Made by a program: the position numbers and the translations under genes. A DNA stretch of 64,000 nt from Achromobacter pestifer (GTDB lineage: Bacteria > Pseudomonadota > Gammaproteobacteria > Burkholderiales > Burkholderiaceae_B). The DNA is taken from contig NZ_CADIJX010000003.1 in assembly GCF_902859625.1 (NCBI RefSeq), positions 857,697 through 921,696 of the forward strand, read 5' to 3'. A model generated the notes under the pieces. It was not told the DNA's origin. It ran no database searches and was given only the letters and a program-made list of their open reading frames with translations. Of this stretch, positions 50,596 through 58,939 are shown piece after piece (within the stretch, counting starts at the first letter, position 1; the number at the start of each line of letters is the position of its first letter).

Positions 50596-51420
50596 ATGAA
50601 ATCCGAAAAAATCTGGTTGGTGACGGGCGCGTCGACGGGCTTGGGGCTGGTGTTGGTGAAGATGCTGCTGGACCGGGGGCATCTGGTGGCGGCGACGGCC
50701 CGGGATGGCGATGCCCTGCTGGAAGCCGTGGGCGCCAAGCTGGAAGGACAGTTCCTGCCGCTGTCGGTGGACCTGGCCGACGAGCACAACGTGCGCCGCG
50801 CGGTGGACGCCACGATGGCCGCGTTCGGCGGTGTGGATGTCGTGGTGAACAATGCGGGCGACGCTTTGCAGGGGTCGCTGGACAGCTTGTCCGACGACGC
50901 GCTGCGCAGCACGTTCGATATCAATGTCTTCGGCATGCTGAACGTCATTCGCGCGGTGCTGCCGCGCATGCGGACGCAACGCAGCGGGCACGTATTCAAT
51001 ATCTCGTCGATCCTGGGTTTTGATGGCGGCCACGCGGAATGGGGCGCGTATAGCGCCGCCAAATTCGCGGTCAGCGGTTTGACCGAAGCGCTGGCGGCAG
51101 AGGCCGCGGCGTGGGGAGTGCGCGTGTCGCTGGTGTATCCGGGCGCCATGCGCGCGGGTATGAACGCCGATGGCGCCAGCGCGCCGGAAATGGCCGCACG
51201 CGATCCGCTAAGGCCAGAGCAGGGCGGTGATCCGATCAAGGCGGCGCAAGCGTTGATCAGCGCCGCCGAGGCGCAATACGCGCCCCTGCATCTGTTTCTG
51301 GGCCGGGACGCCTTTGATCAGGCGCGCGGCAAGATCCAGTCGGTGCAGCAGGAGCTGGCGCGCTGGCGCGAGATGTCGGTCTCGATCGGCTTTGTCGACG
51401 AGCGCCGTCTGGCCGCCTGA
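50596..51420 (+). CDS. SDR-family oxidoreductase
   Basis: A 274-residue classical SDR with TGASTGLG cofactor motif, NNAG, Ser in NISSILGFDG and Tyr/Lys in YSAAKFAVSG. The wording is that of the large ketoreductase-like group often annotated as SDR-family oxidoreductase. ATG 50596 is chosen; the upstream in-frame extension is arginine-rich and not conserved. Substrate unknown. Confidence 0.86.
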   Translation: MKSEKIWLVTGASTGLGLVLVKMLLDRGHLVAATARDGDALLEAVGAKLEGQFLPLSVDLADEHNVRRAVDATMAAFGGVDVVVNNAGDALQGSLDSLSDDALRSTFDINVFGMLNVIRAVLPRMRTQRSGHVFNISSILGFDGGHAEWGAYSAAKFAVSGLTEALAAEAAAWGVRVSLVYPGAMRAGMNADGASAPEMAARDPLRPEQGGDPIKAAQALISAAEAQYAPLHLFLGRDAFDQARGKIQSVQQELARWREMSVSIGFVDERRLAA

Positions 51421-51447
51421 TGCGTGGATCCGGGTGCGGGGCAGGAC

Positions 51448-52218
51448 TTACGCGGTCCAGCCTTGCACCGCTTGATACGCGCCCAGTAACGCCAGGCTGA
51501 TCATGAAGCACAGCTTGAAGGTCCGCGCGGATAACTTGTTGCGCAGCCATTGTCCCAACGCCATGCCGATCAGCGCGGGCAAGAGCATCAGCATCGAAGC
51601 GCTGGCGGCGCCGGCGTTATAACCGCCATTCAGCCACAGGCCCGCAGCCAGGGCGATCGTGGACACCGTGAACGATATGCCCATGGCCTGAATCAATCCA
51701 TCCTTGCCCAGGTTCAACGCTTGCAGATAGGGCACGGCCGGAATCACGAATACGCCAGTCGCCGCCGTGATCACGCCAGTGATCGCGCCGACCACAGCGC
51801 CCAGCGCCTGCTCGTGCTGGGGCGGCACGGCGGGTGGAGATCCCAACAGGCCCCAGGCCGCGTAGGCGATCAGCGCCAACCCCAGGCAGACACTGGCCCA
51901 ATGGCCGCTTGGCGCACCTAGCCACAGCGCGCCGGCGAGGGTGCCGACGCACACACCTGCCTGCATGGCGCCGATGCGGCGCAGGATCTGCCCGAATGTG
52001 GGCAAGGGCCGGGCTTGCCACAGATTGGTGATCAGCGACGGCACGATCAGCAAGGCGGCGGCCTGCGCGGGCGCCATGACCAGGGCCAGCATCGCCATGG
52101 AAATGGTGGGCAGGCCCAAGCCCACCACGCCCTTCACCACGCCCGCCAGGACAAACACGGCGACGGTCGTGGCCAACAACGCGGGTGTGCCGCCGGGCAA
52201 CAGATCCAGCGGGTTCAT
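51448..52218 (-). CDS. TauE/SafE-family membrane transporter
   Basis: A 256-residue membrane protein with eight predicted helices. The TauE repeats are seen in FVLAGVVKGVVGLGLPTIS and VVGAITGVITAATGVFVIP. Members export sulfite or other small anions. ATG 52218 overlaps the stop of the Sel1-like gene as ATGA. A longer in-frame extension upstream is unlikely because it overlaps that gene. Confidence 0.85.
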   Translation of the reverse strand: MNPLDLLPGGTPALLATTVAVFVLAGVVKGVVGLGLPTISMAMLALVMAPAQAAALLIVPSLITNLWQARPLPTFGQILRRIGAMQAGVCVGTLAGALWLGAPSGHWASVCLGLALIAYAAWGLLGSPPAVPPQHEQALGAVVGAITGVITAATGVFVIPAVPYLQALNLGKDGLIQAMGISFTVSTIALAAGLWLNGGYNAGAASASMLMLLPALIGMALGQWLRNKLSARTFKLCFMISLALLGAYQAVQGWTA

Positions 52219-52628
52219 GAGCGCTCGCAAGGTTGGGGTTGCGTCTGCCTGGGGCGGCCGTATAGGGCATACGCGACATCCCCGGGTCCCGCGCCGTCCT
52301 GGCGCGCGGCGCGCAGCAGCCATTGCCGGGCTTCGCACAGATCCGTCGGCATGGCCGGGCCGTAGAGGGCTGGGCCGCCGAGCAACGCCATGCCCAGCAG
52401 GCGCTGCGCGGGGGCGTGGCCATCGCGCGCGGCGGCACGCAGCCAGGCCAGCATGGCAGGCACATCGCCCTCGGTCTGGGCTTCCAGCGCCAGTGCGTAT
52501 TTTTGCGCGGGGGTGGTGTGGGCGGCAAGGCCGGGCTGGGCTATGGCATTGCCTGAGGTATGCAACGCCAGCAACAGCAGCGTCACGCCTGGCCATCGCG
52601 CCAGGCTGGTGCAACGATTCGGGGTCAT
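52215..52628 (-). CDS. Sel1-repeat-like exported protein
   Basis: A 137-residue protein. The signal peptide ends near GNAIAQ (about 31). Two short helical repeats resemble Sel1 units (DVPAMLAWLRAAARDGHAPA and LCEARQWLLRAARQDGAG). It lies directly upstream of the TauE gene with a 4-bp overlap, so the two are probably co-translated. Function unknown. Confidence 0.7.
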   Translation of the reverse strand: MTPNRCTSLARWPGVTLLLLALHTSGNAIAQPGLAAHTTPAQKYALALEAQTEGDVPAMLAWLRAAARDGHAPAQRLLGMALLGGPALYGPAMPTDLCEARQWLLRAARQDGAGPGDVAYALYGRPRQTQPQPCERS

Positions 52629-52780
52629 GGTCTGGTTCCGGGGGCTGATGAGAGGGATTCCGCGCCGTGCGACAAGGGGCGATACGCCTCATTCTGCGCC
52701 GCATGTCACCGAATCCGGCATCGGGATCTTTCATAGCCTGCCTATGGTTCAGCCTGAGTCTTGCGTGCTACGCTGACCGA

Positions 52781-53713
52781 ATGCGATTTGACCTGACCGA
52801 TCTGCGGCTCTTCCTGAATGTCCAGGAAACCGGCTCCATCACGGCGGGCGCCAAGCGTTCCCACATGACGCTGGCTTCCGCCAGCGAGCGCATCCGTGGC
52901 ATGGAGGACACCCTGGGCGTGCCGCTGCTGCTGCGCGAGCATCGGGGCGTTGACCCGACGCCTGCCGGCCGCACGCTGGCCCATCACGCGCGGGTGGTGC
53001 TGGCGCAGATGGACCGCATGCGTGGCGAATTGGATCACTACGGCCACGGACTGAAGGGCCATGTGCGCGTGCTGTGCAACACCACGGCGCTAAGCGAATA
53101 TCTGCCGGCGGTGTTGGGAGATTTCCTGAAAGACCATCCGCGCGTGTCCGTGGACCTTGAGGAACGGCTCAGCTACGAGATCGCCGATGCCTTGCGCGCG
53201 GGCGCTTGCGATATCGGCGTGCTGGCGGATTCGACGGACTTGCACGGCCTGCATGTGCAGACCTTCCGGCATGATCCGCTGACGCTGATCGTGCCGCACG
53301 GCCACCGGCTGGCTGGTCGCCCGTCGGTGATGCTGGCCGATGTGGCGGACGAGGAGTTCGTGGGGCTGGTGGAGGGCAGTGCATTGCAGGAGCATCTTGC
53401 GCACCACGCTCGGCGTGGCGGCAAGGTGCTGTCCTACCGCGTGCGCCTGCGCAGCTTTGACGCGGTATGCCGGATGGTGGGGCAAGGCGTCGGCATCGGC
53501 ATCGTGCCGCGCGTGGCCGCAGTGCGCTATGGCCGCGCCGCCCGCGTGCAGCGCGTGGCGCTGGCGGACGACTGGGCCTCGCGTGATCTGGTGCTATGCG
53601 TGCGCGATGCCTTGCCGGCGTACGCCGCCGAACTGGTGGCCTATGCGCTGCGCGATGCGCCTGCGGCTACGGACGCACCAGCGACTGGGGCTTGCGAAGA
53701 TGTCCCCGGTTGA
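52781..53713 (+). CDS. LysR-family regulator
   Basis: A 310-residue LysR protein. The helix-turn-helix is in LRLFLNVQETGSITAGAKRS and HMTLASASERIRGMEDTLG, and the effector domain starts GHVRVLCNTTALSEYLPAV. ATG 52781 is chosen; earlier in-frame starts add unrelated residues. It is divergent from the Sel1-TauE operon and may control it. The 3' end overlaps the MATE gene by 47 bp. Confidence 0.87.
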   Translation: MRFDLTDLRLFLNVQETGSITAGAKRSHMTLASASERIRGMEDTLGVPLLLREHRGVDPTPAGRTLAHHARVVLAQMDRMRGELDHYGHGLKGHVRVLCNTTALSEYLPAVLGDFLKDHPRVSVDLEERLSYEIADALRAGACDIGVLADSTDLHGLHVQTFRHDPLTLIVPHGHRLAGRPSVMLADVADEEFVGLVEGSALQEHLAHHARRGGKVLSYRVRLRSFDAVCRMVGQGVGIGIVPRVAAVRYGRAARVQRVALADDWASRDLVLCVRDALPAYAAELVAYALRDAPAATDAPATGACEDVPG

Positions 53714-55070
53714 ACCACGACCCGGACGCTACGGCGGTCAGGATGATCAAGCCGTACAGGCACATGCCCACTGCCGCAGTCAGAAAGAACACGGTCAGCG
53801 ATCCGGTCAGGTGCAGCGCGACACCGCCCGCGCCCACGCAGATCAGCAAGCGCAGGAAACCCGCGACCAACGGCCACTTCAGCCGGCCTGCGCCTTGAGA
53901 CGCGAAGTACATCGAAAACCCCAGCGCAAAGAACCCATATACCGGGCCGACCATGCGTAGATACGCGGAGCCGGCTTCCAGCATGTGGTCTTCAGCGCCG
54001 AACAGCCGTAGCCATGCTTCTGGAAAGCACGCCGCAGCCAAGCCGATGGTCTCGGCCAGCACAAAGGCCATCGCGCCGCCGGTCAGGGCGATCCGCATGG
54101 CGCGCTCTGGTTGGCCAGCGCCGATATTGGATGCGACCATCGCGACCATGGGGGCGCCCAGTCCGAAGGCGATGGGGATCAGCAGATATTCCAGACGCAC
54201 GGCGATGCCGTAACCGGCCACCGCCGCCGTGCCGGCGTACGCGCCGACCAACGCAGCGGTCAGTGCCACCAGGGCATTGGTCAGTAGCGGGTTCAACGTG
54301 GCCAGCGCACCCACGCTAAGGATGCTGCGCATCAGGCTCAGGTGCAGCCGGCTGGCGACCAGCCGCGCAGGATTGCGCCCACTGGCGCAGTACGCGCCCA
54401 GGATAAGCGCGCCCGCGCCGTAGTAGATGACCAGCGCCCAACCGCCACCGGCCACGCCCAGGGCGGGAAAGGGGCCCCAGCCGAAGATCAGGCAAGGCGA
54501 CAGGGGGATCAGCAACAACGCTCCGCCGCAGATCACTGCGCCGGGCACCAGCATGTTGCCGGTGCCCCGGATGACGCTGGCGAAGGCGTTCATCAGCCAC
54601 ATCAGCACGATGCCGCCGAAGATGACGTTGGAATAGGCCAGCGCGGCGTCCAGCGCTTCGCCTTCCGCGCCGAGTGCGCGATACAGCTGCGGGCCAAACG
54701 CCAGCAGCAGGATGCAGAAGAGCAAGCCGAGCAATGCATTCAGCACGACGGCGTGCAGCACAAGTTGATCGGCCTCTTGTTGCCGGCCGCCGCCCAGCGC
54801 ACGCGCCACCGCGGCGGAAATGCCGCCGCCCATGGCGCCCTGTGACATATTTCCCATCAGGAACAGCACTGGCACCACCAACGCCACGCCCGCCAATACG
54901 GAGGTGCCCAGCCGCGCCAGGAACCAGGTCTCGATCAGCCCGGTGGCCGATTGCGCCGACATCATCAGGATATTGGGCCAGGCCAGACGTGCCAGCGTCG
55001 GGGCGATGGGCGCTTCAAGCATGGCCTGCAAGCGCGCATTGGCGGGGCGTGGCGAAGGTGTCGCTGACAT
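53667..55070 (-). CDS. MATE-family efflux protein
   Basis: A 467-residue protein with twelve membrane helices of the MatE type (LARLAWPNILMMSAQSATGL and the two-fold repeat TLNPLLTNALVALTAALVG). MATE proteins export cationic drugs or metabolites by Na+ or H+ antiport. ATG 55070 is chosen. It is divergent from a MarR gene, a common arrangement in which MarR represses the pump. Confidence 0.88.
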   Translation of the reverse strand: MSATPSPRPANARLQAMLEAPIAPTLARLAWPNILMMSAQSATGLIETWFLARLGTSVLAGVALVVPVLFLMGNMSQGAMGGGISAAVARALGGGRQQEADQLVLHAVVLNALLGLLFCILLLAFGPQLYRALGAEGEALDAALAYSNVIFGGIVLMWLMNAFASVIRGTGNMLVPGAVICGGALLLIPLSPCLIFGWGPFPALGVAGGGWALVIYYGAGALILGAYCASGRNPARLVASRLHLSLMRSILSVGALATLNPLLTNALVALTAALVGAYAGTAAVAGYGIAVRLEYLLIPIAFGLGAPMVAMVASNIGAGQPERAMRIALTGGAMAFVLAETIGLAAACFPEAWLRLFGAEDHMLEAGSAYLRMVGPVYGFFALGFSMYFASQGAGRLKWPLVAGFLRLLICVGAGGVALHLTGSLTVFFLTAAVGMCLYGLIILTAVASGSWFNRGHLRKPQSLVRP

Positions 55071-55094
55071 GGGGGATGACCAGAACGGGATGCG

Positions 55095-55105
55095 GTAAAA
55101 TTTAC
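55095..55105. promoter_or_regulatory. Small palindrome near the MATE promoter, candidate MarR site
   Basis: GTAAAATTTAC is a perfect 11-bp dyad in the divergent region, 25 bp upstream of the MATE start; GCATATGC follows at 55108-55115. Assignment to MarR is inferred. Confidence 0.35.
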
Positions 55106-55151
55106 GTGCATATGCCAATATCTGTCAAGAATGAACTGGACGCGATCCCGT

Positions 55152-55183
55152 CCCGGCAGTAGCGTAATGACCTTGCTGCCGGG
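55152..55183. repeat. Hairpin in the marR leader region
   Basis: Perfect 8-bp arms CCCGGCAG and CTGCCGGG are separated by 16 nt, 38-69 bp before the marR start. It could be an operator or an RNA leader structure. Confidence 0.4.
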
Positions 55184-55220
55184 TAATCCTTCCCGAGTGC
55201 TCCTGCGTTAGCCCCTTGCC

Positions 55221-55697
55221 ATGCCCGCTACCGATCCTTCCGTCTCCGCTGTCGTGCCGGACCCGCTTGTTTGCAACGGCGCCGCCTTGCGCAAGGCCAC
55301 CCGGCGCGTGTCGCAGCTGTATGACACGGTGCTTGCGCCTTGCGGCCTGAAAGTGTCGCAGCATTCGATTCTGATTCATATCGCCCGTGCCGGCACGCCG
55401 TCGATGACGGACCTGGCGCGCGCCATGGTGCTGGACCGTTCCGCTCTGGCGCACAACCTGAAGCCGCTTGAGCGCGACGGTTATGTGCAAACGGCGCGTG
55501 ACGAACACGATGGCCGCAGCCGCCGCGTGGCATTGACGGAAGCGGGCCGCGCCAAGCTGGCCGAGTCCAAACGCTTGTGGAAGGATGCGCAGAACCGCTT
55601 TGAAGCCGCCTTTGGCGTAGAGCGCGCGGCCGCCTTGCGGCAATCATTGGCCGATATCTTCTCTGACGATTTCGCGTTGGCGTTCAGTCGCGGCTGA
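55221..55697 (+). CDS. MarR-family regulator
   Basis: A 158-residue winged-helix regulator. The DNA-binding part contains TPSMTDLARAMVLDRSALAHN and ARDEHDGRSRRVALTEAGRA, the DxRxxR-type wing. It is divergent from the MATE pump gene, which it probably represses. Confidence 0.9.
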   Translation: MPATDPSVSAVVPDPLVCNGAALRKATRRVSQLYDTVLAPCGLKVSQHSILIHIARAGTPSMTDLARAMVLDRSALAHNLKPLERDGYVQTARDEHDGRSRRVALTEAGRAKLAESKRLWKDAQNRFEAAFGVERAAALRQSLADIFSDDFALAFSRG

Positions 55698-55728
55698 TGG
55701 ATGACGACTAACGGCCAACGGCAAACGG

Positions 55729-56625
55729 TTAATGGCTGGCCGCAGCTCGTTTGCGGCGTGGCCAGCCCAATAACGTCACCGCGCCCAGCACGCAAGCCAT
55801 GCCCGCGATCTGCGCACCGGTCAATGATTCCCCCAGCAGTCCCGCCGCCAGCCCCACGGCGGATGCGGGCGCCAGCGCGGTGAAGAGCGCGGCTTCAGAG
55901 CCTTGCACGCGCGCAGCACCCGCGTACCAAAGCAGGAAGCCGCCTACCGTGGGCACCACGGCGTAATAGGCCACGGCAAGAACGGCATCTGTGCTGAAGC
56001 TGCCTTGCCAGGGGGATTCAGCCAGACTCGCCAATGCCGAGAACGCCAGTCCAAAGCCGGTCATGACGGTGGACAGCGCAAGCGGCGGCACGGGCACCCG
56101 CAGGCGCTTATTCAGCAGGATAAACAGCCCTTCGCACAGCACCGCGCCCAGGATCAGCGCATTGCCGGTCAATGACGACACGCCATTCGCCCCACTGGCA
56201 TGGCGCGTCATCAGCCACACCCCGAAGCCGGCGGTGGCAATCGCGGCCAGCAAGGCTTTGCCCGGGCGTTCTCCCAGCAGCAGGATCGCGATGGCGGCGG
56301 TAACCAGCGGCAGCGTTCCCAGAATGACGCCACCGTCCACCGCCGATGTGCGCTGTAGTCCGGCGATCAGCAGCGTGGTGTAGCCCACGCTGCCGGCGAT
56401 GGCTTGCGCCGCCAGCAAGATCCAATCGCGCCGGCCCAGGCGCGGCAGGCGAGCGCCGGTGGCGGCCATCAGCAGCGCAAAGCAGGGCAGCGCGATGGCA
56501 AACCGCAGCGCGGTCGCGGTGAAGGGCGGCAGCCCGGTTCCGATGATCTTGCTGGCCACCACCGTGCTGCCCACCAGCGCCATGGCTGCCGCCAGATAGC
56601 AATACCCCAGTCTCTTTGCATGCAT
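55729..56625 (-). CDS. EamA-family (DMT) transporter
   Basis: A 298-residue protein with ten membrane helices and two EamA repeats (YLAAAMALVGSTVVASKII and NALILGAVLCEGLFILLNK). Members export metabolites or amino acids. An AraC-type regulator gene lies upstream on the same strand 98 bp away and may control it. Confidence 0.87.
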   Translation of the reverse strand: MHAKRLGYCYLAAAMALVGSTVVASKIIGTGLPPFTATALRFAIALPCFALLMAATGARLPRLGRRDWILLAAQAIAGSVGYTTLLIAGLQRTSAVDGGVILGTLPLVTAAIAILLLGERPGKALLAAIATAGFGVWLMTRHASGANGVSSLTGNALILGAVLCEGLFILLNKRLRVPVPPLALSTVMTGFGLAFSALASLAESPWQGSFSTDAVLAVAYYAVVPTVGGFLLWYAGAARVQGSEAALFTALAPASAVGLAAGLLGESLTGAQIAGMACVLGAVTLLGWPRRKRAAASH

Positions 56626-56723
56626 GTCTGTCTACGTCGCGTGTCGAGAAAAACGCAGCGTAGGGCCCGAGCCGGGGGCGGGTCTTGAACGAAATTGCAG
56701 GATGGGAAGCGGAAAGACGGCAG

Positions 56724-57527
56724 TCAGCGCGTTGCCAGCGCATAGCGGCTGGGCGATATGCCGTAAGCGCGCACGAACAAGCGGGTCATGTGGCTTTGAT
56801 CGGCAAAGCCGCCCGCCGCGGCCGCGTGTGCCAACGGCTCGCCGTCACGAATCAGGCGGCGGGCCAATAGCAGGCGGCGTTGTATTTGATAGGCGTGGGG
56901 CGTCAGCCCGGTGGCGTTGGCAAAGGCGCGCAATACCTGATAACGGCTCAGGCCGCTGACCACGGCCAGGTCCGCCAGCGAACGCTCGGCGGCAGGATCG
57001 TCGTCGATCAGGGCGCGCGCATGACGTATGGAGGCGGGAGCGCCTAGGTGGATGGCCTGTGGGGCATAGGGGCTGTGCGCGGCGGCCACAATGCGCAATA
57101 GCAGGGCGTCGCTGGCCAGCGTGGCATTGACGCCACTGGTAAGGCAGGCATACAGCGCCAGCACATCGCGCGCCAGGCCTGGCTGGTTCTGGGCGGGGTG
57201 TTCAAATTCGTAGCGCCGTCCGTCGGCAATCAATTCGGCTGCGCTTTGCGCCACCACGTCGGGGTCCAGGTACAGCATTTGCCAGGCGCGCATGCCATCG
57301 CCGATGGGCGCTCCGTCATGGACCTCGCCGGGGTTGACGGTAATGACGTGGCCGGGACCGGCTTGCACCTGCCCACGACCGCTATGAGAGACCTGCGCAC
57401 CTGCGCGGATGACGCCGATACCGAATTGATCATGCGTGTGCCGGGCGAAGCGGTGCCGGCTTTGCGCAGCCACCGCTTGCACGCCGGCAAGCGCGCTGCG
57501 TTGCATGGTGAACTGGGCCGGCTTCAT
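56724..57527 (-). CDS. AraC-family regulator
   Basis: A 267-residue regulator with the N-terminal ligand cupin (RFARHTHDQFGIGVIRAGAQ, VNPGEVHDG) and the C-terminal two-HTH unit (LADLAVVSGLSRYQVLRAF and AAAGGFADQSHMTRLFV). It is similar to the AraC protein at 41007-41813. It is upstream of the DMT transporter gene, its likely target. Confidence 0.88.
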   Translation of the reverse strand: MKPAQFTMQRSALAGVQAVAAQSRHRFARHTHDQFGIGVIRAGAQVSHSGRGQVQAGPGHVITVNPGEVHDGAPIGDGMRAWQMLYLDPDVVAQSAAELIADGRRYEFEHPAQNQPGLARDVLALYACLTSGVNATLASDALLLRIVAAAHSPYAPQAIHLGAPASIRHARALIDDDPAAERSLADLAVVSGLSRYQVLRAFANATGLTPHAYQIQRRLLLARRLIRDGEPLAHAAAAGGFADQSHMTRLFVRAYGISPSRYALATR

Positions 57528-57549
57528 GCGCGGGCGAACCCAGGCGGGT

Positions 57550-57888
57550 TCAGTCCTTGTATTCCTTCATGACCTGCTTCATGAACTCGGCGCGGTCGAC
57601 TTGACCGTCCTTGTTGCTGTCCATGGCCGAAAACTGTTCCGCGGTCAGGCTCTTCGGGAACTCGTTCTGGCTGAGGCGGCCGTCGGCATTGGCGTCCAGC
57701 TTCGCGAACGACGCTTCCATGAAGGTCTGGTATTCGGCGCGGCTGACCTTGCCGTCCTTGTTGGTATCCAGGTGCTTCTGTTGTTCCGGCGTCATTTGGA
57801 TGCCAGCCGGCGCGGGCTGGGCGAGTGCTGCGGAGGTGGCGATGGCCAGTGCGGTAAAGGTCGTGCTGAGGGCAATAGTCTTCTTCAT
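57550..57888 (-). CDS. exported EF-hand protein with three calcium loops
   Basis: A 112-residue protein with a signal peptide (cleavage near ALAQP). Three EF-hand loops are clear: DTNKDGKVSRAEY, DANADGRLSQNEF and DSNKDGQVDRAEF. All three have aspartates at loop positions 1, 3 and 5 and Glu at position 12, so calcium binding is likely. It lies upstream of the AraC gene on the same strand. Confidence 0.85.
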   Translation of the reverse strand: MKKTIALSTTFTALAIATSAALAQPAPAGIQMTPEQQKHLDTNKDGKVSRAEYQTFMEASFAKLDANADGRLSQNEFPKSLTAEQFSAMDSNKDGQVDRAEFMKQVMKEYKD

Positions 57889-57940
57889 GTTGCGTCTTCC
57901 CTTGCCGGAGGCGGCGATGATGGTTGCAGCGGCGCCGAAA

Positions 57941-58273
57941 TCACTTCAACGCGCTACAGCGGAACGCCTTGATGCCTTTTTCCACATAGTGGGGCTCTCG
58001 GGTGCAGGCGGCCCGCATGGCTTGGTTCGCCAATCCCATCAGCTTAACCGCTTTGCCCATTGCTTCCGAGCCGTCTTGGCCGGGGCCGACTTTGTCGGCC
58101 CAGTCCTTGAACTGTTCGGCTTGTTTTTGATAGGCCTGGGCGCGCATCGCATCGGTGTAGGCGACAGCGCGGGAAATGTCTCCCGGGCTCATTTTCTCTT
58201 CGGCTTGGGCTGCTGCCGAGATGCCCAGCAAGGCCGCCAGAAGCCAGGGGACGAGGGTGTTTTTTTTAATCAT
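57941..58273 (-). CDS. small exported protein (110 aa), function unknown
   Basis: A 110-residue protein with a signal peptide (NTLVPWLLAALLGISAAAQA). The mature part is helical and has two cysteines (AACTREPHYVEKGIKAFRCSA) that could form a disulphide. ATG 58273 is chosen because it begins the signal peptide. I recognise no family. Confidence 0.65.
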   Translation of the reverse strand: MIKKNTLVPWLLAALLGISAAAQAEEKMSPGDISRAVAYTDAMRAQAYQKQAEQFKDWADKVGPGQDGSEAMGKAVKLMGLANQAMRAACTREPHYVEKGIKAFRCSALK

Positions 58274-58344
58274 CTTGGGTTTGCTCGCGAGAGTACGGTA
58301 GGCGTGCGGTATGGGGGACTTGAGCCAAGGCAAGTTGGCCGCGG

Positions 58345-58722
58345 TCACCACATCTTGCAACGCACCCCCTCATTTTCGAGGTTGCCACCGACGATGATGC
58401 CGTTTTCGTCGACGAAGAAGCTGGTGTAGCAATTCGCCACCCCGGAGCGGCGCTGGTAGATCGTGCCGCCGTAGTTGAAGTTGCCGTAAGAGCCCACGGC
58501 TTCGTTCCACTCGACGTTGTCGGCGGTCGAGTACAAATACACCAATTGGCCGATCGGAAGCTCGTCGCTTGCGTAGACCTTGTTGGGCGGACCCCATTCG
58601 GCAACCAGGTCATTGACCGGTCGGCCTTTCTGGCGTGCCAGGGCGATGTCCCAGGTGGTGCATGCCGTCAGCAAGGTGCCGCATAGGCATGCCAACACTG
58701 CTCGTTGAAAACTGAATCGCAC
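58345..58722 (-). CDS. small lipoprotein (125 aa)
   Basis: A 125-residue lipoprotein (lipobox LLTAC). The mature part (GRPVNDLVAEWGPPNKVY, then VGGNLENEGVRCKMW) resembles SmpA/BamE-type domains with a WGPP turn motif. No assembly role can be assigned. Confidence 0.65.
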   Translation of the reverse strand: MRFSFQRAVLACLCGTLLTACTTWDIALARQKGRPVNDLVAEWGPPNKVYASDELPIGQLVYLYSTADNVEWNEAVGSYGNFNYGGTIYQRRSGVANCYTSFFVDENGIIVGGNLENEGVRCKMW

Positions 58723-58815
58723 GTGCTTTTCCTTTTATTGTGCGCGGCCAAGCCTCCCCGCCTGCGCCTTTGCGCTGCAAATAATAAGTGGGCAGGTTTG
58801 CCCGATCAAGAATTC

Positions 58816-58855
58816 GCCCGGGTTTCCGGTGTACTAGTACACCGGAAACCCGGGC
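58816..58855. repeat. 40-bp perfect palindrome upstream of a hybrid kinase
   Basis: The 20-base arm GCCCGGGTTTCCGGTGTACT is followed at once by its exact reverse complement, with no spacer. It is centred in the divergent region, 113 bp from the lipoprotein start and 104 bp from the kinase start. It could be a binding site for a multimeric regulator or a cruciform-forming element; there is no T-tract to make it a terminator. Confidence 0.85.
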
Positions 58856-58939
58856 AGATCAGACGGGGCCGCTTGAAAGGGGCGGAAAATACCGGTCGAC
58901 CGCCCAGTGGGGCGACGCCTGGGGGAAAGCTGGGGGACC

